Source of the DNA: CAIKMD01 sp035533255
Lineage (GTDB): Bacteria > Pseudomonadota > Alphaproteobacteria > ATCC43930 > CGMCC-115725
DNA: 8,498 nucleotides
Assembly (NCBI GenBank): GCA_035533255.1
Contig: DATLUE010000043.1
Span: 1 to 8,498 of the forward strand
Direction of reading: 5' to 3'
Part shown: piece after piece, positions 1-4,988 of the stretch
How the letters are laid out: every line of letters starts with the position of its first letter
How positions within the stretch are numbered: position 1 is the stretch's first letter
Notes under the pieces: generated by a model
The model's database searches: none
Told to the model about the DNA's origin: nothing
Seen by the model: only the letters and a program-made list of their open reading frames with translations
Made by a program: the position numbers and the translations under genes

Positions 1-322
1 CGGCAAAACCATCTCGGCAAGCTTCACCGTCACCAATGACGGCCAACGCCCGGGCGCCGACATCCCTCAGCTTTACGCCACTGTGCCGGGTGCGAAAGGC
101 AATGCGACCCGGCTGGTCGGATGGAGCAAGGTCGCGCTCGCGCCGGGCGAAAGCCGGCGCATCCGCGTCGCGGTCGACCCGCGCCTGCTCGCGCAGTTCG
201 ACGACCGGCACCAACATTGGGACATCAAACCGGGTACCTATCGCCTCGATCTGGGCGCATCCTCAGGCGATCTGCGTCTCGCCGCGACCGCGCTTGTGGT
301 CGCACAAACCCTGCCGCCGTGA
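1..322 (+). CDS. GH3 beta-glucosidase, C-terminal Fn3-like domain (5' partial)
   Basis: This is the 3' end of a gene that starts before the window; the frame is open from base 2 to the TGA at 320-322, about 106 residues. The residues match the fibronectin-III-like domain that closes many family-3 beta-glucosidases: a strand with VTNDG, then GADIPQLYA, then LVGWSKVALAPGESRRI, then a strand pair ending in the WDIKPGTYRLDLGASS stretch. In the family this domain packs against the (alpha/beta) sandwich; the catalytic Asp and Glu lie upstream and are not visible here. The full enzyme would release terminal beta-glucose (or xylose) from oligosaccharides. It converges on the response-regulator gene with only 15 nt between the two stops. 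The domain assignment is good; substrate and any signal peptide cannot be judged. Confidence 0.85.
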   Translation, partial: GKTISASFTVTNDGQRPGADIPQLYATVPGAKGNATRLVGWSKVALAPGESRRIRVAVDPRLLAQFDDRHQHWDIKPGTYRLDLGASSGDLRLAATALVVAQTLPP

Positions 323-337
323 CGGCCACCGCCGCGC

Positions 338-766
338 TCACGCGGCGTCGAGCGTGGCGCGCACGCGCTTTGCCAGCTCGGCCCGACGATAGGGCTTGGC
401 GAGCAGGGGAAATTCTGTCGCGGCGTGGCCGCCGCCAGGGTCGAAGCCGGCATAACCCGAGGTCAGCAGCACTTTGAGCTGAGGGCGGCGCCGCCGCGCC
501 GCGCGCGCAAGATCGATGCCGTTCATGTGATCGGGCATCATCACATCGGTAAACAAAAGCTGAATGCGCTCATCATGATCGATAATGCCGAGCGCCGATC
601 GCGCGTCCATCGCCGTCAACACGCAATAGCCCAAATCGGTCATCATTTCGACCACGAGCTCGAGCACGAGATCGTTGTCTTCGACGACGAGAACGGTCTC
701 GTGCCCTTCCAAGATCTCGCCGCTGTCGCGGTTTTCGCGTGTCATTTCCGTGCACACACCGACCAT
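338..766 (-). CDS. Single-domain response regulator (REC only)
   Basis: A 142-aa stand-alone receiver domain with no output domain. The phosphorylation machinery is intact: acidic pair E29-D30 after the first strand (VLVVEDND), phosphoacceptor D74 in LLFTDVMMP, T102/S103 in LLTSGYA, and K124 in LLAKPY. It would be phosphorylated on D74 and act by protein-protein contact or as a phosphate sink. It lies 102 nt downstream of a kinase-like gene on the same strand, so the two probably work together. It is not PhyR (no sigma-like domain) and lacks the FATGY motif of FAT-GUY regulators. A GGAAC-N16-CGTT element ends about 50 nt before the start, suggesting its own stress promoter. The start at 766 is chosen because the internal Met8 (745) has GGAA directly abutting it with no spacer; Met8 remains possible. 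The function is well supported; the target is unknown. Confidence 0.92.
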   Translation of the reverse strand: MVGVCTEMTRENRDSGEILEGHETVLVVEDNDLVLELVVEMMTDLGYCVLTAMDARSALGIIDHDERIQLLFTDVMMPDHMNGIDLARAARRRRPQLKVLLTSGYAGFDPGGGHAATEFPLLAKPYRRAELAKRVRATLDAA

Positions 767-817
767 CTATCCATCGCCCCGCAGCGAGCGGCGGCGGCGG
801 GAAATCCCTATGATGGC

Positions 818-842
818 AACGCACCCTGCCATGATTCGTTCC
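818..842 (-). promoter_or_regulatory. EcfG-type general-stress promoter before the response regulator
   Basis: Reading the minus strand, GGAAC (842-838) is followed after 16 nt by CGTT (821-818). This matches fully the EcfG/SigT/RpoE2 consensus GGAAC-N16/17-CGTT known from Alphaproteobacteria. It lies in the gap between the kinase-like and regulator genes, in the right direction, and would give a leader of about 45 nt. It is therefore a likely internal promoter, letting the regulator be made without the kinase-like partner. The assignment rests on sequence match only. Confidence 0.72.
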
Positions 843-868
843 GCAGGGCTGGCGTGTCGGGTACCGGT

Positions 869-1594
869 CTAAAGGGTCGTGATTTCCGACGAGGCGGGAA
901 GATAAATCGCGATCCGGTAACCGTTTGCGCCGGCCGCGGAGCTGGTCACGCGCCCCTGCGCGTCCTGGGCGAAATGCTCGACGATCTCGAGATCGAGATG
1001 ATGATCGCGCTCCTCCTCGGCCGCCAGCGGATTGCGCGGCGCGGCTTCGAGCGTCAGGACGATTTGCTCGCCCGGCGGCTCGCCCTGGCCGAGGCTGAAC
1101 GTCAGAATGCCGCCGCGGGGCATCGCCTCGGCGAGTTGCAGGGCCGCGTGAACCACCGCCACCTCGAAGCCGGCGACATCGACCAGCGCGCAACACGGTC
1201 CGGTCTCTCCCGGCTCGGTCACGATGTCGACTTTCCTGCCCGCCGCCACCTGCACCAATTCGATCAACGGCGGCAACGCGTCGGCAACGCTGACGACTTC
1301 GGGCTCCGGTCGGCGGGAATGGGAAAAATTGAGCAGATGGCGAACCAAGGCGGACGCGTTCGTCATGGCATCCAGCATGCCGTCGATGCGTCGCGCATGC
1401 TTGCCCGTCAGTGCCGGATCCTGCTGCATGACGTCGAGATTCATCAGCACGACCGACAGCGCGTTGTTGAGATCGTGAGCAACGCCGCCCAACATCGCAT
1501 CGAGCGCCCGAAGCCGCGCCTGGGCGGCGCGCGCGGCAACGGCACCCTTGCGCTCGTCGAAGCCTTGGTCCGAGGGGTCGCGAAGAATCGTCAT
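869..1594 (-). CDS. Histidine-kinase-like protein with intact H-box and degenerate ATPase domain
   Basis: A 241-aa protein with no membrane segment or sensor domain. Residues about 25-95 form a HisKA-type dimerisation domain with a clear H-box (GGVAHDLNN, phosphorylatable His40) and a second helix ending LLNFSHSRRP. Residues about 100-241 follow the HATPase fold outline (FEVAVVHAALQLAEAMPRGG, then a final YRIAIYLPAS strand). However, the N-box Asn aligns with Gln153, and no DxGxG, F-box or GTGLGL motif is present. ATP binding is therefore doubtful. It may be a histidine phosphotransfer protein or phosphatase, as ChpT is in Caulobacter, although its H-box differs from ChpT. It lies upstream of, and probably serves, the single-domain regulator. 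Start: Met at 1594 fits family length but has a weak ribosome site. A GTG at 1741 overlapping the previous stop would add 49 unconvincing residues. Confidence 0.82.
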   Translation of the reverse strand: MTILRDPSDQGFDERKGAVAARAAQARLRALDAMLGGVAHDLNNALSVVLMNLDVMQQDPALTGKHARRIDGMLDAMTNASALVRHLLNFSHSRRPEPEVVSVADALPPLIELVQVAAGRKVDIVTEPGETGPCCALVDVAGFEVAVVHAALQLAEAMPRGGILTFSLGQGEPPGEQIVLTLEAAPRNPLAAEEERDHHLDLEIVEHFAQDAQGRVTSSAAGANGYRIAIYLPASSEITTL

Positions 1595-1702
1595 TGGCGG
1601 CACGCTATCATAAAGGCGACGACGCGAAAATCGGCGAAACTGCCAACCGCCGCCACGGCCGCAAAAGCCATAAAAAAGCCTTATTGTCCCGATGTTCTCA
1701 AG

Positions 1703-1728
1703 GCGAGCCGTGTCCGCCGCGGGCTCGC
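1703..1728 (-). terminator. Stem-loop after the 42-aa membrane protein gene
   Basis: Ten bases past the stop at 1738, a 7-bp perfect stem (GCGAGCC / GGCTCGC) encloses a 12-nt loop. No U-run follows directly; the nearest T-run (TTTTTT) is about 25 nt further on. It could be a weak or Rho-assisted attenuator, or an mRNA 3'-end stabiliser that limits read-through into the kinase-like gene. This is a structural observation only. Confidence 0.3.
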
Positions 1729-1737
1729 GGCCGGGCA

Positions 1738-1866
1738 TCACAGGATAAAGACAAGCACCATCGCCACCACCGCAAGCGCCAACGAGATCGCCAGCACGTA
1801 GCGCATCCGGCCCAACGTCACGCCTTGCTTGGCCTGCGTTTCGGAAACTTCGATCGCCGGCTCCAT
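1738..1866 (-). CDS. 42-aa single-helix membrane protein
   Basis: A 42-residue protein with an acidic N-terminus (MEPAIEVSETQ), an AKQG motif, a short basic turn (GRMRY) and one hydrophobic helix (about residues 24-42) running to the C-terminus. The arrangement suggests an N-in inner-membrane anchor with the charged tail in the cytoplasm. The start is decided by GGAGG at 1876-1872, 5 nt before the ATG. In-frame ATGs at 1902 and 1914 lack a comparable site, though 1914 has GAGAGG about 10 nt upstream. It resembles small alphaproteobacterial membrane proteins with an A(R/K)QG motif before the helix (a recollection, not a search). No function is known. An EcfG-like box lies upstream, and the gene could be the first of a transcript running into the kinase-like and regulator genes. 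Confidence 0.75.
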   Translation of the reverse strand: MEPAIEVSETQAKQGVTLGRMRYVLAISLALAVVAMVLVFIL

Positions 1867-1871
1867 GTCAT

Positions 1872-1876
1872 CCTCC
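1872..1876 (-). promoter_or_regulatory. Ribosome binding site fixing the start of the 42-aa protein
   Basis: GGAGG on the minus strand, 5 nt before the ATG at 1866. This near-consensus site is the reason for rejecting the two upstream in-frame ATG codons. Confidence 0.75.
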
Positions 1877-1921
1877 GAATTTCCGGTGTGTTCACGGGAC
1901 ATGCGCCCACTCATCGGTAGC

Positions 1922-1947
1922 AACCCTCTCGGCGTCGGCGGGGTTCC
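1922..1947 (-). promoter_or_regulatory. EcfG-type promoter before the 42-aa membrane protein
   Basis: Minus strand GGAAC (1947-1943), 17 nt, GGTT (1925-1922). The -35 box is perfect and the -10 keeps the invariant GTT, with G replacing C in the first place. It lies back to back with the GH15 promoter, whose box starts 39 nt away on the other strand. The predicted leader is about 50 nt. Sequence match only. Confidence 0.6.
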
Positions 1948-1985
1948 ATGTCGTCGCCGACTCGCGAAAGCGGGACGCAGGGTTC

Positions 1986-2011
1986 GGAACCGCGGGGAAG
2001 CCGGTCTCGTT
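1986..2011 (+). promoter_or_regulatory. EcfG-type promoter before the GH15 gene
   Basis: Plus strand GGAAC (1986-1990), 17 nt, CGTT (2008-2011), a full consensus match. Transcription would begin near 2018-2020, so an ATG at 2020 would be nearly leaderless. That supports the second ATG (2035) as the start. The -35 box sits in a small palindrome, GGTTC-G-GAACC (1981-1991). Confidence 0.7.
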
Positions 2012-2034
2012 AAGCTGACATGGAAGCAGGCGGC

Positions 2035-3834
2035 ATGAGCGCGCAGCGCATTGAAGACTATGCCCTGATCGGCAATTGCATGACCGCGGCGCTGGTTGGG
2101 CGCAACGGCTCGATCGACTGGCTGTCGGTGCCGCGATTTGATTCGCCGGCCTGTTTTGCCGCCTTGGTCGGCGCGCCCAAGAACGGCCGCTGGCTGATTG
2201 CGCCGGCCGACGGCAGCGTTGCCGTCGAGCGCCGCTATCGCCCCGAAACCTTGGTGCTCGAGACCCGCTTTCGCACCGCGACCGGCACGGTTCTCGTCAT
2301 CGATTTCATTCCGCTGGCCGCCGATACGCAGCGGATCGACGTCGTGCGCGTGATCCAGGGCGAGCAAGGCGTTGTGAAGATGGCGATGGAGATGATCTTC
2401 CGATTCGATTACGGCAGCATCGTTCCCTGGATCAGGCGACGCGAAGACGGCCTCAGTGCAATTGCCGGACCCGATGCCTTGCTGGTGCGCACGCCGCTGC
2501 CGCTGGAAGGCCGCGACAATACGACGGTCGCCGAATTCACGATCCATGCCGGCGAAACGATCCCGTGCGCCTTGAGCTGGTATCCCTCGCACCGGACCGA
2601 GCCGGCAGCCTATGACGCGATGGCGGCGCTGGCGGAAACCACCGAGCATTGGCGGCGATGGAGCGGTCACTATACGGCAAAAGGCGAATGGCGCGATGCC
2701 GAGCTGCGCTCGCTCTTGACGCTCAAGGCGCTGACCTATCACCCGACCGGCGGCATCGTCGCCGCGCCCACGACCTCGCTGCCCGAGAAGATCGGCGGCG
2801 TCCGCAATTGGGATTACCGCTTCTGCTGGCTGCGCGACGCAACCTTCACCCTCTATGCGCTGCTGCTGTCGGGCTATGACGAAGAGGCGCAGGCGTGGCG
2901 CGAATGGCTGCTGCGCGCGGTCGCCGGCTCGCCCAGCGAGGTCCAGGTGATGTACGGCCTCGCGGGCGAGCGCCGCCTGCCCGAATACGAGCTGCCGCAG
3001 CTCGGCGGCTATGCCGGCAGCCGCCCGGTGCGGGTCGGCAATGCCGCCCACACGCAGCGCCAGACCGACATCTTCGGCGAAATCATGGACGCGTTCTATT
3101 CGGCGCAGCTTCACGGCATCGAGCCCGAGGACGACGCGCAGAACGTGCAGGCAAAGCTGCTCGAATTCCTCGAGACGCATTGGCAGCTTCCGGATTCCGG
3201 CATTTGGGAAATTCGCGGGCGGGAGCGGCGCAATACCCATTCGGCCGTGATGGCCTGGGTCGCGTTCGATCGCGGCGTCAAATCAGCCCAGCGATTTGGG
3301 CTGCAAGGTCCGGTGGCGCGATGGAGCGCCCTGCGCGACGAGATTCACCGCGAAATCTGCGCGCGCGGCGTCGATTCCGACCGCGGCGTGTTCGTCCAGG
3401 AATATGACGGCAAGGCACTCGATGCCGCGCTGCTGCGCGTGCCGCTGGTCGGCTTCCTGCCGCCCGACGATCCGCGCGTGGTGCGAACCGCCGAGGCGGT
3501 GGCACGCGATCTCATGGCCGACGGCTTCGTGCTGCGCTATCGCCCGGAGGATGCGCCGGACGGATTGCCGCACAATGAGGGCACGTTTTTGATCTGCTCG
3601 TTCTGGCTCGCCGATAATTTCGCCTTGATGGGGCGCGACAGCGAAGCGCGCGCGATTTTCGAGCGGCTACTGGCGATCCGCAACGACGTCGGCTTGCTGG
3701 CCGAAGAATACGATCCGGCCAGCGGCCGGATGCTGGGCAATTTCCCGCAAGCTTTCTCGCATGTCGGATTGATCAACACCGCGCATAATTTGTCGCTGCG
3801 CAAAGGCCCCGCGGATCATCGCGCGGCGCAGTGA
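2035..3834 (+). CDS. GH15 family glucoamylase/trehalase-like hydrolase
   Basis: A complete 599-aa enzyme of the bacterial GH15 type. Residues about 1-220 form the N-terminal beta-sandwich, opening with the family signature IEDYALIGNC...GSIDWLSVPRFDSP. The (alpha/alpha)6 barrel follows, with IGGVRNWDYRFCWLRD at 253-268 (substrate-binding W259, D260, R267, D268), the probable general acid E392 in GIWEIRG, and the probable general base at E557/E558 in LLAEEYDP, then the closing FSHVGLINTAHNL. It should hydrolyse alpha-glucosidic bonds with inversion. In this family both glucoamylase and trehalase activity occur, and sequence alone does not separate them. No signal peptide is visible, so it is cytoplasmic. 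Met at 2035 is preferred over 2020 because of the predicted transcription start and an AGGCGG-like site just before it. The predicted EcfG promoter suggests stress induction. It converges on the holin-like gene with a 7-nt gap. Confidence 0.93.
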   Translation: MSAQRIEDYALIGNCMTAALVGRNGSIDWLSVPRFDSPACFAALVGAPKNGRWLIAPADGSVAVERRYRPETLVLETRFRTATGTVLVIDFIPLAADTQRIDVVRVIQGEQGVVKMAMEMIFRFDYGSIVPWIRRREDGLSAIAGPDALLVRTPLPLEGRDNTTVAEFTIHAGETIPCALSWYPSHRTEPAAYDAMAALAETTEHWRRWSGHYTAKGEWRDAELRSLLTLKALTYHPTGGIVAAPTTSLPEKIGGVRNWDYRFCWLRDATFTLYALLLSGYDEEAQAWREWLLRAVAGSPSEVQVMYGLAGERRLPEYELPQLGGYAGSRPVRVGNAAHTQRQTDIFGEIMDAFYSAQLHGIEPEDDAQNVQAKLLEFLETHWQLPDSGIWEIRGRERRNTHSAVMAWVAFDRGVKSAQRFGLQGPVARWSALRDEIHREICARGVDSDRGVFVQEYDGKALDAALLRVPLVGFLPPDDPRVVRTAEAVARDLMADGFVLRYRPEDAPDGLPHNEGTFLICSFWLADNFALMGRDSEARAIFERLLAIRNDVGLLAEEYDPASGRMLGNFPQAFSHVGLINTAHNLSLRKGPADHRAAQ

Positions 3835-3841
3835 GGCGTCG

Positions 3842-4264
3842 CTACTTCGGCGGCGATCGCCGCCGCAAGCCGAGGACCAGGCCGCCGATCGCCGCAGCAA
3901 TCACCAATTCGGGAATATGTTTTTGCGCCAGGTCGCCGATCGCCTTGGCGTCGAGCAGATCGGGCAAGGCGGGTGATGGCGAGCGGCGCGCGAATTGCGC
4001 CGTCGCAAAGCCCAGAATGAATGCGGCGAGCAGCAGTACCGCGGTCGCAACCAGCGCGGCCTCGGCCGACCCGAGGATCGGCGAAAGCCAGAGCCACAGC
4101 GCGGCCACGCCGCAACCGATGCCGGCCAGCCCCACAATGATTGCGAGCGCCCCGCAGGCCACGACGCCGCCGATGCGCCGCTCGAGCGCCGCGCGATAGG
4201 GCGACCCGAGCTGCTGGAAGGCCACGCGCGCGGCGAGCTTGATGATCTCTTCGGCAGCGGCCAT
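3842..4264 (-). CDS. YqjE/phage-holin-III-like membrane protein
   Basis: A 140-aa protein. An amphipathic N-terminal segment (1-30) precedes two hydrophobic stretches (about 31-60 and 66-90), a short soluble loop with SPSPALPDLLD, and a third, Gly/Ala-rich short helix (118-133) followed by RRR. The first two helices match the layout of the YqjE/DUF1469 (putative actinobacterial holin-X, holin superfamily III) proteins, which in many Proteobacteria sit beside YqjD/ElaB, as here. The gene starts 9 nt after the DUF883 stop with a weak ribosome site, so it is probably translated from the same mRNA. 'Holin-like' describes topology only; a role in lysis is not implied. The family call is moderate; an unassigned membrane protein is the alternative. 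Confidence 0.75.
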   Translation of the reverse strand: MAAAEEIIKLAARVAFQQLGSPYRAALERRIGGVVACGALAIIVGLAGIGCGVAALWLWLSPILGSAEAALVATAVLLLAAFILGFATAQFARRSPSPALPDLLDAKAIGDLAQKHIPELVIAAAIGGLVLGLRRRSPPK

Positions 4265-4273
4265 TGCGTCTGC

Positions 4274-4549
4274 TCAGCGCAGCAGGATGCGGCCGCCGAC
4301 AAATCCGATGGCAAACGCGATCAGCACGCTGGCGAGCGGCTTTTCCTCGACCGATTGCGCCAGCGCGGCGGCATGGCGCTGTCCTTCCGCGGCGATCGTG
4401 CCATAGAGGCGCGACGCCTCATCGCTCACGGTCTCCGCCGCACCCGATTTGACGTGCTCCATCAAGCGCGCCAAGTCTTTCTTGAGCGCTTGGATGTCCT
4501 TGACGATCTGCTCGAGATCCGTGTCGGCGCCGGTGGTCGCGGTTGCCAT
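4274..4549 (-). CDS. DUF883 (YqjD/ElaB) C-tail-anchored membrane protein
   Basis: A 91-aa protein. Residues 10-65 are a charged, coiled-coil-prone helical region (DLEQIVKDIQALKKDLARL), and residues 71-89 form a C-terminal Gly-rich membrane helix (PLASVLIAFAIGFVGG) ending ILLR. This is the DUF883 architecture of E. coli YqjD and ElaB, tail-anchored inner-membrane proteins that are RpoS-controlled and, for YqjD, reported to bind ribosomes. The start at 4549 is fixed by AGGAGG 4 nt upstream; an in-frame upstream ATG at 4585 is rejected. An EcfG-like box 36 nt before the ATG gives it the alphaproteobacterial counterpart of RpoS control. It is followed closely by the YqjE-like gene. The family is well supported; the role (envelope or ribosome tethering under stress) is inferred. 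Confidence 0.9.
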   Translation of the reverse strand: MATATTGADTDLEQIVKDIQALKKDLARLMEHVKSGAAETVSDEASRLYGTIAAEGQRHAAALAQSVEEKPLASVLIAFAIGFVGGRILLR

Positions 4550-4553
4550 GTCG

Positions 4554-4559
4554 CCTCCT
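4554..4559 (-). promoter_or_regulatory. Ribosome binding site of the DUF883 gene
   Basis: A perfect AGGAGG on the minus strand, 4 nt before the ATG at 4549. It decides that start over the upstream in-frame ATG at 4585. Confidence 0.8.
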
Positions 4560-4584
4560 GCCAAACAAATACGCGTGCTTTCCA

Positions 4585-4610
4585 AACATACTGCCGCGGC
4601 TTCCCGTTCC
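4585..4610 (-). promoter_or_regulatory. EcfG-type promoter before the DUF883 gene
   Basis: Minus strand GGAAC (4610-4606), 17 nt, TGTT (4588-4585). The -35 is perfect and the -10 keeps GTT. The predicted transcription start lies about 25-30 nt before the ATG, leaving just room for the AGGAGG site. A perfect palindrome, ATCGGCCGAT (4627-4636), lies 16 nt upstream and may be chance. Confidence 0.6.
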
Positions 4611-4689
4611 CGCGCCGCGCTTGGTTATCGGCCGATGGTGTCGCTCAGGGGCGGAAAGTCAAGCGGACCTCGCCACACGACCGCACCGC

Positions 4690-4869
4690 TTATGGCGGCG
4701 ACGACGGGCCGCGCGTCACCATCGAGGCGATCAACGAGACCACGAACAGCACCAGGAAGATGAAAAACAGCAGCTTTGCGATTTCGGCGGTCGCAACCGA
4801 GATGCCGGTGAATCCCAACAGCCCCGCAACCAGCGCAATGATAAAGAAAACCGCGGCCCAATAGAGCAT
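4690..4869 (-). CDS. DUF1328 / UPF0391 (YtjA-like) small membrane protein
   Basis: A 59-aa protein with two hydrophobic helices (about 2-22 and 30-50) and the family signature MLYWAAVFFIIALVAGLLGF, then GISVATAEIAK, then LFFIFLVLFVVSLI. The length fits the family (E. coli YtjA, 53 aa). It is an inner-membrane protein of unknown function, common in Proteobacteria and often seen in stress regulons. The start at 4869 coincides with the family N-terminus and has GGGAG 9 nt upstream. An in-frame ATG at 4929 would add 20 non-family residues containing a hairpin sequence, so it is rejected. It lies between ppgK and the DUF883 gene on the same strand but with gaps over 100 nt either side, so it is probably its own unit. 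Confidence 0.92.
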   Translation of the reverse strand: MLYWAAVFFIIALVAGLLGFTGISVATAEIAKLLFFIFLVLFVVSLIASMVTRGPSSPP

Positions 4870-4891
4870 GGCGTCGTTCTCCCTCGCAGAC

Positions 4892-4911
4892 CGAGCGGCT
4901 TGCGCCGCTCG
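4892..4911 (-). ncRNA. GNRA-capped hairpin in the DUF1328 leader
   Basis: On the minus strand, CGAGCGGC-GCAA-GCCGCTCG forms a perfect 8-bp stem closed by a GCAA (GNRA) tetraloop, ending 22 nt before the ATG. Just before it lies TCTCC (4918-4914), complementary to GGAGA (4882-4878), which contains the ribosome site. This would let the hairpin be enclosed by a helix that hides the site. It is a candidate cis-regulatory leader element, not a demonstrated one. Confidence 0.45.
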
Positions 4912-4944
4912 CAGGAGACCGGTCCCCATGAAGGAACATTCATC

Positions 4945-4966
4945 CGGTCGTCAGCTATAACGACCG
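4945..4966. repeat. Inverted repeat between ppgK and the DUF1328 gene
   Basis: CGGTCGT and ACGACCG arms of 7 bp flank an 8-nt spacer. It lies 23 nt past the ppgK stop, has no following T-run, and overlaps the candidate -10 of the DUF1328 promoter. It may be an operator, a weak terminator for the gnd-ppgK operon, or both. Confidence 0.35.
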
Positions 4967-4983
4967 CGAGGGCCAAAGGTTGC
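4959..4983 (-). promoter_or_regulatory. Weak EcfG-like box before the DUF1328 gene
   Basis: Minus strand GCAAC (4983-4979), 16 nt, CGTT (4962-4959). The -10 is perfect but the -35 differs from GGAAC at one of five positions. It would give a leader of about 80 nt containing the GNRA hairpin. It is weaker than the four other boxes and is listed because of the gene type and orientation. Confidence 0.3.
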
Positions 4984-4988
4984 GGGCG

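Noticed and set aside
1667..1690. T-run TTTTTT on the minus strand as an intrinsic terminator
   Set aside because: No stem directly precedes it; the nearest stem-loop ends about 25 nt earlier, too far for a Rho-independent terminator.
1595..1741. N-terminal extension of the kinase-like protein from a GTG overlapping the previous stop
   Set aside because: It would pass through a stem-loop and an AT-rich stretch, and adds 49 Arg/Gly-rich residues unlike a sensor or membrane domain. It is kept only as an alternative start.
425..1801. Long plus-strand open frame (458 codons) across the two-component genes
   Set aside because: It is antisense to the kinase-like and regulator genes, which have clear family motifs. 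The protein is His/Arg/Ala-rich with no domain, a typical shadow frame in GC-rich DNA.
1867..3240. Minus-strand open frame running from within GH15 into the 42-aa gene (500 codons in all)
   Set aside because: The upstream part is antisense to GH15 and has no family features. Only the last 42 codons, with their own ribosome site, look real.
3842..4264. Holin-like protein as evidence of a prophage
   Set aside because: The call rests on topology; the neighbours are chromosomal YqjD/YtjA-type genes and no phage gene, integrase or attachment site is present.
3995..4864. Plus-strand open frame of 289 codons across the small membrane genes
   Set aside because: It is antisense to three family-matched genes with good ribosome sites; the composition is Arg/Gly/Asp-rich shadow coding.
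4930..4960. GGAAC on the plus strand at 4933-4937 as another EcfG promoter
   Set aside because: No GTT follows at 16-17 nt and no plus-strand gene lies downstream.
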